This document shows positions 1 through 8,121 of a DNA stretch of 64,000 nt, in pieces. The first letter of the stretch is position 1. Each line of letters opens with the position of its first letter. Source of the stretch: Xylaria sp. FL1777 (taxonomy: Eukaryota > Ascomycota > Sordariomycetes > Xylariales > Xylariaceae). The position numbers and the translations under genes are program-made. Location: assembly GCA_022578965.1 (NCBI GenBank), contig MU400508.1, forward strand, positions 124,001 to 188,000. Direction: 5' to 3'. The notes beneath the pieces were generated by a model that saw only the letters and a program-made list of their open reading frames with translations, made no database searches and was not told the DNA's origin.

Positions 1-815
1 GTCTTGGAAAGATTAGCGGGTTCTACTACAACCTTGTCGCCGGTGGGCACATCTTCAAGAGCATCCGGCTTCTTGTTTTCCTGGTCGGCTTTCTGGTTCG
101 GACTCTGCGTCTCATTCGTCGGAGACTTAGATGCCCTGGGGGTGTTCTCGCTAGAACCTAGAGACTGATCGCCAATCAAGGACGTCACAAAACTACTCAT
201 CTCGGGGTTCCCCTGGTCTTTGAAATACTTGGCCATATCGGTAGAGGAACTGGGGTCATGGGTAAAATCTTCTGCTTCAGATGGCAAGCTGCTTGCCGCG
301 GTCTCTGCTACCTCTGCTGCCTCTGCTGCCTCTGTGTATTTTCCAGTTATGCTCTTGGCCAAGCCACCGGTGGGCTCCTTCGCCGATTCCCTAGCCTGGG
401 CTATCTTGTCCTTAAAGCTTGAAGAGCGCTTCACGTTCTGTGAGCCATCTCTGGAGAGAGGAGGGCGAGCATCCGTACTTCGGCTCGCGGTATCGGTAGG
501 GGTCAGAATGGAGTTATCTATCAGGCCGATTGGAGTTTCGCCAGTGGTGTCAGAACCAGCATGTTCGGATAGCTTGTCTGTAGTAGCAGATATGTCGGCG
601 AGAGGCGCGAGGTTTGTAGACTTGGCAACACTATCGAGGGTAGGCTGGTTCTCGGCGGCTGATCGCAGCACATCCTTGGGTGTTTTCTGCGGAGAGCCGG
701 TCTGTTGCTGCTGTGTCGACTGAGGGGACAGTTTCGATCGCGTCGGAGTCTTCGTTTTGCTCGAAGGCTTGAAGAGCTTCTTCGGGGGTGTCTGGGGAGT
801 CAACGTGTCGGCCAT
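1..815 (-). CDS. Disordered Ser/Thr/Pro-rich protein, 5' part only
   Basis: The minus strand is open from an ATG at 815-813 to the window edge, about 271 codons without a stop; the gene continues beyond position 1. The first residues are MADTLTPQTPPKKLFKPSSK. The visible part is rich in Ser, Thr, Pro, Lys and Gln, with many SP/TP dipeptides (TPQTPP, KTPTRS, GSPQKTPK). It has a small Ala/Glu patch (TEAAEAAEVAETAASS) and no hydrophobic segment, so it looks intrinsically disordered. SP/TP sites next to basic residues suggest possible phosphorylation by proline-directed kinases, which is inference. No domain was recognised; the folded part, if any, lies outside the window. A plus-strand ORF over 220-723 is only its antisense shadow. 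Confidence 0.7.
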   Translation of the reverse strand, partial: MADTLTPQTPPKKLFKPSSKTKTPTRSKLSPQSTQQQQTGSPQKTPKDVLRSAAENQPTLDSVAKSTNLAPLADISATTDKLSEHAGSDTTGETPIGLIDNSILTPTDTASRSTDARPPLSRDGSQNVKRSSSFKDKIAQARESAKEPTGGLAKSITGKYTEAAEAAEVAETAASSLPSEAEDFTHDPSSSTDMAKYFKDQGNPEMSSFVTSLIGDQSLGSSENTPRASKSPTNETQSPNQKADQENKKPDALEDVPTGDKVVVEPANLSK

Positions 816-2376
816 GACTGTCGCAAAGTATCGGATTTGGTTGGCGCGGGTGAAAACGAAGATGCTAAGATAGATTACGAGGATGATATTGTAGAGGCAA
901 TCCAGTTCGGTGGTTGAGATGCTCATGAATGTTGTATCAACCAGCACGGGGTTTCGTATTATCACGCTTGCATGGATGATATGTCAACCCACGGTTATGT
1001 TTCATTGAACACGCCGGGGAGTATGGCTTCATTAAACTCGTGTCATACTAGACTAGGCGCACCTTTTTTTTTTTTTGAAGGGGGGGAAGAAGCATCCGAC
1101 CGCTTCGATAGAGGGGGCTTGGACATCCGACGCCAGATCAATTGCGTCATAGTTCATGGGTAACATACACTAGCTTGCTACCTACAAGGTACTTCGTATG
1201 TGGTACCGGTATACCACCTACCTTATGTAAGTACCTACATCCTTCAAACTGTTACTTATTACACACCATACCTCTCCGTACTATAAGCTACTTAGGTAGG
1301 TCGTTATGTATTTGTTTTTGTTAAGTGCTACCTATCTAGTAAATAGTAGCGAGTGTAGGTACAAGGTTGAAGCCGGGGCTGATTTGCGACCCCTGACAGT
1401 TCTGGCCCCTTGACGCCAACTTGTGTAGACAATCATCGCACCAGTGAGGAATATAGTACATATAAATTAGGTACTTTGCTAGTTTATCGCTGATGACAAT
1501 CTATTCAATTGAAATTGATATTAACATTAACATTAGCGCTGTTATACATTGTCGTCTGCCTTATCCTATCGGGTCGTAAAAGAACTACCGCAGTCCGCTC
1601 GAGACACGTGAGACTTGGGAAGCGAATCGTCGATTTATTTCCCTGCTTTCTTGCTCTGCGCTGTTACCGTACTCTGCACTAAATATGGCGTTATGACATT
1701 GAACGAGCCAATCACGTATTACCTTACTTACCCGATCGGTATCTATACCCACCTACAAACATTGCCCAGACTTAGTCTCCGTGTACGAAGTAGAGCGTTT
1801 AGAAAATCAAACACGAAACAGCCTAGCTAATATGACGAGCATGAATTATTCTTCATTTCCCATATGTATTAGGCAATTCATATCGCAGTGCCTTCATTAT
1901 ATATTACAGAGCCGCGAAGTATTTCCCGCGCGGTACGGGTGCTGGTCTTGCTTCCGGACTCCCCTATCCTCAAACGCCAATTCTAAGCAATATGGTACAG
2001 GCGCAAATATTAACGTTAGTATAACCGGAACAGACGAGAAGAAGAAAAGAAGCGTCAATTTTCTTCATTTGTCCTCGCGCTCGATGTTAGTCCTTCGACC
2101 GTTATCGCCATGTACTACCGTCGCCACTATTAACTAAGGAGGCGTCAGACTGTTCGACTGCGGTAGTTCGTCGTCAAAAGGTTACAAGCCTTCCCTATCG
2201 TATGGAGCAGTGTTGTCAGCTCTTCTTATGAAGTGTCGCTTCACTAAGGGTTAGTCCGGTAGATTCTCCAACGTGATTGAAATCGATGACTTTTGAAAGA
2301 AAAATGAGTTTTGAAGGGGGTAGGAAAGAAAAATACCGCTAAACAAGGGTAGCTTACAGGCTGCACAGTCCGGAGT
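816..2376. other. Intergenic, TACCTA-rich
   Basis: No supportable gene was seen. A T-run followed by a G-run lies near 1060-1090. TACCTA/TAGGTA-type motifs are dense between about 1165 and 1360. Short plus-strand ORFs here have no protein-like composition. The stretch separates the start of the disordered gene at 815 from the 3' end of the gene at 2377-3015. Confidence 0.5.
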
Positions 2377-3015
2377 CTAGCGCACCGCTACAACTGCTGA
2401 TCTAGTATGTGCACTGGGAAAGGATATCTGAATTAGGGGAATTTGAAGAACGTACAAAAGTGACAATGTCAGGTCGCCATGAATCCTAGCCTTGAGGGTA
2501 ACTTCAACTTCGAGATTTAGATCAAGGTGTAATTTCAGTGGGTTTTTGCCGCTGCCGCCCTTCTGTGGTTGCTGCATCTGCATCGGTTGCTGTTGTTGCA
2601 TTTGCATCTGCTGCCGTTGGTATTCTTGCTGCTGCTGCTGTTGTTGTCGTTGCCTTTGTTGCTGCTGTTGCTGCTGCCGCCGGGAAGCCAATTGCTTCTG
2701 TTGTGCATTTTCCTTGTCCGAGTCTAACCACGATGGCTGGTTGCGACGACGTCGTGCCCGACGAGAACCTTTCTCGGATTCTTCTCGCGCCTCTTTTACA
2801 GGCTTCTGTTCTCTTTTGGGTGATGTTGGTTGCTTCTCAGGTTCCCTGTTGTCATCCTCGTTCTGTTTCTTATCCTCGACCTCGCTGGTTGACTGGTCGT
2901 CATGGCCATCCACCCTACTTTCTTGTTCGCTGAGGTTACTTTCCTCTGGTTGCTCTTCGCGATTTTGCTGTTCGTTACTTGGCTGCTGGGCATCGTCTTC
3001 GGAGCTTGAAGACAT
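2377..3015 (-). CDS. Acidic/poly-Q protein with DLNLEVEV C-terminal motif (paralogue A)
   Basis: The ATG is at 3015-3013. The N-terminal ~90 residues are acidic and hydrophilic, followed by a basic patch (RRARRRRNQ), a long Gln-rich tract (about residues 105-150, encoded by CAG/CAA repeats), and then the motif DLNLEVEVTLKARIHGDLTL. The same motif ends the product of 4873-5340. The uninterrupted frame continues to 2377, but a strong donor (GTACGT, first base 2455) lies two bases into the codon after TLSL. The donor of the paralogue sits at the same place and phase. The genuine C-terminus is therefore probably a short second exon whose acceptor I could not fix (candidates near 2380-2415). Function unknown; a basic, Q-rich N-terminus would suit a nuclear or RNA/DNA-associated protein, but this is inference. 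Confidence 0.7.
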   Translation of the reverse strand: MSSSSEDDAQQPSNEQQNREEQPEESNLSEQESRVDGHDDQSTSEVEDKKQNEDDNREPEKQPTSPKREQKPVKEAREESEKGSRRARRRRNQPSWLDSDKENAQQKQLASRRQQQQQQQRQRQQQQQQQEYQRQQMQMQQQQPMQMQQPQKGGSGKNPLKLHLDLNLEVEVTLKARIHGDLTLSLLYVLQIPLIQISFPSAHTRSAVVAVR

Positions 3016-3548
3016 GTTGGCAACACGATGGATGTATCGATCCCTGGCCAGCTAAATGTGATTCGATAAATTATTTCTCAGTTAAAGGGTCTATTCACAC
3101 CAAAGGTTATCAGCAAGGGCCATTAGTTTTATTCTGTCACCTGGGCGAGCATCCTGAACGCCCAATGACGCAATTCTTTAGACAGGCAGGCCTAGTTCCC
3201 GTTCTCAACATGCTAATCCTTGTTATCCATCAGACCCCTGTCAGTCCATACCAGTCCAGACCCCAGACGTATTCTTAAATTCAACATCCCTGTCATGAAT
3301 GAGGTCATATATGTGACAAGACATGGCCAGAATCTTGGCCGGAGTTTGGTATCCACGATCATCTCTGATCTGTTGCCGATCAGCTCCAGGGTTCTCAGCC
3401 TGCTTCATCCCACATCCTAACATTTCAACGCGAGACCGTCAGCTTGTCCATCGATCTTCTCTGGTAGTCTACAAAGTCACCCTCAAGTCCTAGTGGGGTT
3501 GTTCCGCAGTACCGAACCGCACATACTACACAAAATTCCACGCCCCTC
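3016..3548. other. Intergenic between divergent genes
   Basis: This stretch lies between the start of paralogue A (minus strand) and the start of the two-exon gene at 3549 (plus strand), so it presumably holds both promoters. I see no coding signal and no convincing TATA box. Confidence 0.4.
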
Positions 3549-4213
3549 ATGGCTCTTTCGACTCTGGGCTTACTGACAATAGGGGCAATCCCAACGGTCA
3601 TTGGGGTTGCGGAAGCCATAGATGCCCAAAAGAAACAGAACGCGCAAGCCAAAGAGAGAATCAAATTCCATTTAACAGCTAAGTTCTCTCACGATGGCGT
3701 CGCGCCACCACAGACTGCTTATGTGGTATTCAAAGACAATAAGGTAAAGTCGAAGTGTCGTGTATTAATTACGTAGAGCTAGCTAAACTAACAGCCCCGA
3801 AGCTTTACTTAGATCACCCAGCATGCCCCGTAGCGGGTTTCCGTTTCAACGGTTTCTATTTTGGCTATCCGTGCCCGGAAGAGCACCAGGGACTAGTCTC
3901 GCCCATAGAAGCTGATCCACCTATGCTCAATTGGATATACGCTGATAAAGACACGGGATTACTCCGTCATGGAGGGAGAAAAGACACCGTCGGCCATGTT
4001 ATAGGACCTTGGAGCTGGACGGAGGACGAGGAGTATCTGATTCTTGAGGGCGAACAATACTTTGTTGCTGTTCAGAACGATGATGGGTCTTGGTGTGTTC
4101 ATTATGACAAGAATGGGGACCTAGATGAGGTAATGGCGCCTCGAGATGTAGTAGAAATTGAATTGCATCGAGAGTTGCAACTAGGTGTATCTAGTCGGAT
4201 GACTAGAGATTAG
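3549..4213 (+). CDS. Conserved hypothetical protein with hydrophobic N-terminus, two exons
   Basis: Exon 1 is 3549-3743 (65 codons, phase 0) and exon 2 is 3803-4213. The 59-nt intron starts GTAAAG and has a CTAAC branch-like site at 3788-3792 before the AG at 3801-3802. The product is 201 residues. Residues ~4-22 are hydrophobic (LSTLGLLTIGAIPTVIGVAE), followed by a charged helix-like stretch rich in Lys, Gln and Ala. The C-terminal half is aromatic and acidic, with motifs GFRFNGFYFGYP and GPWSWTEDEEYL, which resembles a compact beta-rich domain. The splice model joins two protein-like halves without a stop. From memory this resembles a lineage-wide fungal family without assigned function; I cannot name a domain. 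It lies between the two DLNLEVEV paralogues. Confidence 0.8.
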
Positions 4214-4872
4214 ATACATTATTTAAAGTAATATGAAATTTCCAGGGCGCAATCCTCACACCTAGAAAACTCTTGCATATGCAGAATATGCAGGACATTC
4301 ATCTAGAAAATCCACTTACTAGCTGGAAAATGATATCTACCAGAAGTACGGACGAGAAATACACGCAGGGTACATTCGGTAGACAAGTTCTATTAACAGT
4401 TGATCACTAACGCCGCCTGGCTTGTTATCTTCTGAAAGAGTGATCTCCATACCTTCTGTGGCTTTACGTCAAGCCACCTTGGATCCTCCCACACCAACTT
4501 CATCGACCGATACTAGTGCGGATAATACAGGGATAGTAGGAGGGTATGGTTTAGAAAATAATAGGCTAGACGCAACACCACTGACGTTATTCCCAAACCA
4601 TGTGTACTGCGTAAGGCAACACAAATGTATGGCCCCGCTCCCTAGAACCCTGAAATTGCTGTGACGTCGTTACCGAGAAGTAATGAGAGCGAGATCTAGA
4701 TTATCTAGTCTCCATAGTTAAGCACTTTAAAATCCCAATATTCCATTACTACCTAACCATTGTATTCATTTCTTTCATCCGTACTTATATAGATCGAAAT
4801 TAGCTCGCCTTTCCCTCCTCATCCTCCTCCATCAGTCCTCCACATCCTCACACAGAATAAGTCGATACCACC
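4214..4872. other. Intergenic / promoter of paralogue B
   Basis: No coding signal was found. A TATA-like element (TTATATAG, 4786-4792) lies about 85 bp before the ATG at 4873, and a pyrimidine-rich leader (CTTTCCCTCCTCATCCTCCTCC) sits between them, as is common upstream of fungal start codons. Confidence 0.45.
4786..4792 (+). promoter_or_regulatory. TATA-like element for 4873 gene
   Basis: The sequence TTATATAG lies about 85 bp upstream of the ATG at 4873 and is followed by a CT-rich leader. The assignment rests on position and sequence only. Confidence 0.4.
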
Positions 4873-5340
4873 ATGTCTTCACCAAGTCCAAGCGGCCAGG
4901 GCCAAAGCAAGAGTAGAAGCCGAGGAGGCCGTCGCTCACGCCGCAACCGCTCCCAAGTCCCCGCAGCAGCTCAACCCGGGGTGAAGGAGGAGTACGATGA
5001 CAGCGCAGACGACTACGAGGCGCCGCAGCCTAGACGGCGCCAGCAGACACAGCAACAGCAGGGCGGTGGTGGACCCCTTGGGGGCCTGCCTCTCGGCGGC
5101 GGAGGCGTCGGCGACGTGCTACCTATCGGCAACGTCGGCCAGACTGCCAACAACCTCGTCAACAGCGCTCAGGGCACACTCGGCAATGTGACCGGTGGCG
5201 CGCTCGGCGGTGCCCTAGGCGGCGGCGGCGGTGACGGTGGTAAAAGCGATACACTCAAGCTAAGGCTTGATCTCAACCTTGAGGTCGAGGTCACGCTCAA
5301 GGCGAGAATCCACGGTGATTTGACATTGGCGTTGTTGTGA
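4873..5340 (+). CDS. Gly-rich protein with DLNLEVEV C-terminal motif (paralogue B)
   Basis: The ATG at 4873 follows TACCACC, a good fungal context. The order is a basic Ser/Arg-rich N-terminus (SRSRGGRRSRRNRS), an acidic patch with a short Q-run, a Gly-rich central region with GGxGG repeats, and the C-terminal motif DLNLEVEVTLKARIHGDLTL followed by ALL. The frame stops at 5338-5340, but the stop lies inside a strong donor: the coding sequence probably leaves at 5336 into an intron beginning GTGAGT at 5337. The paralogue at 2377-3015 has its donor at the same codon and phase. The second exon is probably very short; AG candidates are near 5436 and 5466. Function unknown. The different N-termini and identical C-terminal motif suggest the motif is the functional part. 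Confidence 0.75.
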   Translation: MSSPSPSGQGQSKSRSRGGRRSRRNRSQVPAAAQPGVKEEYDDSADDYEAPQPRRRQQTQQQQGGGGPLGGLPLGGGGVGDVLPIGNVGQTANNLVNSAQGTLGNVTGGALGGALGGGGGDGGKSDTLKLRLDLNLEVEVTLKARIHGDLTLALL

Positions 5341-6922
5341 GTATCCTGTTTCTCCTATCTCAGTCTCTAGTACCGTCCTACTTCCTATATACCTCCCTGC
5401 TATGATGTTCTTTCCCTACTTCCTGTTCTATAGATATCTTCTATGCCTCCTCCATTGTTCCGCAGCTGGATTCTGATGCGCTTCTAAAGGGACGGCGTCT
5501 AAACATTTGATTTGGCAATTTCCGCGGTAGCATATATAAATCATCACAGAGGTAAAGTCACCTCTTTCTTCATCTCTTGTATTCCCCCCTCTCTACACCT
5601 CGTTTTACATACCCATATTCCCTACATCGGAACCCACCATTGCTTTATACAGTTAAGAACATAGCTAATATAGTCAGTAATTAAAAGAACGATGGGATGA
5701 ACCGACCCACATTCATTTTTTTTCAAGCCTATAATTGCTGTATTTTTGCTATATATACCAGGGCGTTTTGGATCATAAGAGGACGGATATTCCAGTCTAT
5801 GCAGGATGGATGACAGAAATATTTCCACACTTTGGGGGACTGTAAGGGCTTCGCTGTTATAAGTCTACTTTAATAGAAGTAATACTTTTGAACTTCCCTT
5901 TAATTAGTAATTTTGTCCCCTTCCCGAGTGTAACCTCTCAATGTCTAAGGATTGAGTCTTAAGATTAGAAAGGAGAAGAACCTGAGTCTATATAGCTAAG
6001 TCTTATATTCTGTATACACTTGGGATACCTCCTACCCTTTATGAATCTAGTACAATTGCTGTCAGTTATTATATCAGACTATCAAAGGAAGTCTTAGTTT
6101 GGGAACATTCCAAGCTAAAGCTTGGCCCAACACAATAGAGACGAAAAATTATCAACACCGTGAAGAAATCCCTTAGAATTTGCCCTGTACCAGCACATAT
6201 TAGTGCATTCTCGGATTGCCGATTCCAGAGTTGCTAAAATCATTTACTCTATCAAGAATATTCCTTAACTCGAGGAGGTTCGTATGCAGGAGAGTAATAG
6301 AATTTTAATACTACGCTATTAGATAGCCGCAGAATTTGAAGTTACTATGCATTAGCCCTGCAGTTCTAAACGCTTCCGTGCGCCTATCAATATGAGATTA
6401 CCCAAAAACTGTAGACGCAGGTTCATATAATTATGATAGTTGGGTATAGAGCAGTCATGTTGGTGATTCCTGTCATATCTCTACAATGTATAGAACCAAT
6501 AATCTACGTGTCTAACAATCCAAGTTCTGTTCAACACTAACAAAGGACTCACCATATATGGTACTAACTGGACAATTCCTTGACCTACAATGCAATAGGT
6601 TTATACTTCACAGTCACTGCATGCGTGCCCATGGAGAGACAATATCTCGTGTATCTTACCCCGGGCTTTTCCTAGTCACGATGTCTATGCCTTTAGCATA
6701 GAAATAAATAGGGGGATCACTTCGTTAAGGACACGCACATGCATTAAAGAGGTGTGACTCGCAGTATTGGGCCATATAATTAGCAAGGGCTAGCCTTGGG
6801 ACTGCTGGCCCTTGAAAAACGAGCTCAGAGTAAAAACCAATCTGCGCCGAGATATACATCCAGTACATCTACGAGTCTGCCATCGCAATCACCTTTTTTG
6901 CGGAGACTACGTGGACATATTT
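5341..6922. other. AT-rich gene-poor interval
   Basis: About 1.6 kb of visibly AT-rich sequence has no ORF of protein-like composition. It may hold the short second exon of paralogue B near its left end. The low complexity and TA richness would fit old repeat-derived or RIP-mutated DNA, but I could not recognise a parent element. Confidence 0.4.
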
Positions 6923-6988
6923 GGCATCAACGGCGACTATTAGCTTTGATATTAACGGCGACTTTTAGCCCTGGCATCAACGGCGACT
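6923..6988 (+). repeat. 25-bp tandem repeat, 2.6 copies, upstream of a TATA box
   Basis: The 16-base core GGCATCAACGGCGACT starts at 6923 and 6973, and a variant (GATATTAACGGCGACT) starts at 6948, so the period is exactly 25 bp with 9-base A/T-rich spacers. The array ends 13 bp before an ATATAAAA box at 7001. Its place in the promoter of the 7253 gene suggests a repeated activator-binding site; that is inference. Confidence 0.75.
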
Positions 6989-7000
6989 CTGAGCACACAA

Positions 7001-7008
7001 ATATAAAA
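7001..7008 (+). promoter_or_regulatory. TATA box of the small membrane-protein gene
   Basis: ATATAAAA lies directly after the 25-bp repeat array and about 245 bp before the ATG at 7253. A donor-like GTGAGT at 7134 and CTAAC...AAG near 7180-7190 suggest that the 5' leader contains an intron, which would explain the distance. Confidence 0.5.
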
Positions 7009-7252
7009 CCAACAGAATCCTCCAACCTTCCCAAAAAATTTTCTTCTCAACTCTCACAGTTTTTGACTACCAGAAACGTCACACTACCATCAATCATTCA
7101 ACAGGAGTACCAACAAACACATATCAGTTTCTGGTGAGTTGGATCTAGGTTATCAAGATACGAGGTCATTAGCTACTTAACTAACATGAAGCACAAGATA
7201 TCCAAAGCCACAAACACAAACCCTTCCGCCAGTCTCAACCACCAAAGTCACA

Positions 7253-7633
7253 ATGTTCAGCAAAAACTGCAATGAGGCCCTTGCAAGCGAGGCGTTCATC
7301 AAGCACCAATTCGAGATGCTGGTCCGCGTCCTTGCCGTGGTGGTCGTGCTCTGGCTCTTGACCATCATCTTCTTCATCATCGCATCCTACCGAGCCTCCA
7401 AGAAACTGGCTGCACGCACGGACAATGAGATGGAGCTGCGCAAGAAATTCAAGGAAGAGGAAAAGCAGCGGAACAGTGACTTCATGGACGAACTCTGCGA
7501 GGCTGAAAGTGACGAGGCCAAGGACGAGGTTTTAAAGAAGTATAAGATGGGAACATACGACCCCGATCGGCATTGGTGGGATTGCAGCTTGGTTGATGAG
7601 CAGGAGCTCTGTAAGCTAGGCTCTGAGGAGTAG
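7253..7633 (+). CDS. Small single-pass membrane protein, unknown function
   Basis: The 126-residue single-exon ORF starts with an ATG after CACA. Residues ~22-48 form a strong transmembrane segment (LVRVLAVVVVLWLLTIIFF). It is followed by a basic stop-transfer patch (YRASKKLAAR) and a highly charged, probably helical cytosolic tail (MELRKKFKEEEKQ, DEAKDEVLKKYK). A Trp/Asp-rich end (DPDRHWWDCSL) closes it. No cleavable signal peptide precedes the segment, so a signal-anchored protein is likely. I do not recognise a family. The promoter carries the 25-bp repeat array and TATA box described separately. An overlapping minus-strand ORF is discounted because the plus frame shows clear membrane-protein architecture. 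Confidence 0.75.
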   Translation: MFSKNCNEALASEAFIKHQFEMLVRVLAVVVVLWLLTIIFFIIASYRASKKLAARTDNEMELRKKFKEEEKQRNSDFMDELCEAESDEAKDEVLKKYKMGTYDPDRHWWDCSLVDEQELCKLGSEE

Positions 7634-8121
7634 ATACATGCACATGTATCCCAATATCAGGTGCTTTCATCAAGTATCAAATGCTTGGATGGAAGTCTAG
7701 AGAAGCTATAATGGATAGCATAGGCACTGCCTGGAAGCAAAGAGCGTACTGGCATCAATATGAGGCTCAATACGCTGTGTATTTTGTAAAGACTAGTCGA
7801 AGGTCATGTGACCTGATAGAAGCAATCCGAGACATTCTACGATATACCTGTGGCCCCAACTTAGTACTCTCGTCTCTCTAGTTACTTTCCATGTGATAAA
7901 GCTTTAATATGTTCTCAGTGATATAGAACAGCTCATAAGTATTCGTGCCCTGTAGCTATAACACACGAGACGACCTTGAGGGCTTAGTGTGCTGTTTCCT
8001 CTAGGCTACGGCTGACTCTTAACATTTCTCACCACTACAATCTACAAATCTATAAGATGCATTAACAGAAAAACAGTATTTAGAAATGCGAGTATATACC
8101 CAATGATAATTTGTTCTGTTT
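7634..8121. other. Convergent 3' intergenic region
   Basis: This region lies between the stop of the small membrane protein and the stop of the minus-strand CxxCY gene at 8122. Short ORFs here are not protein-like. Nothing else was seen. Confidence 0.4.

Noticed and set aside
220..723. Plus-strand ORF of 167 codons
   Set aside because: It is antisense to the long open minus frame that starts with ATG at 815 and has coherent low-complexity composition.
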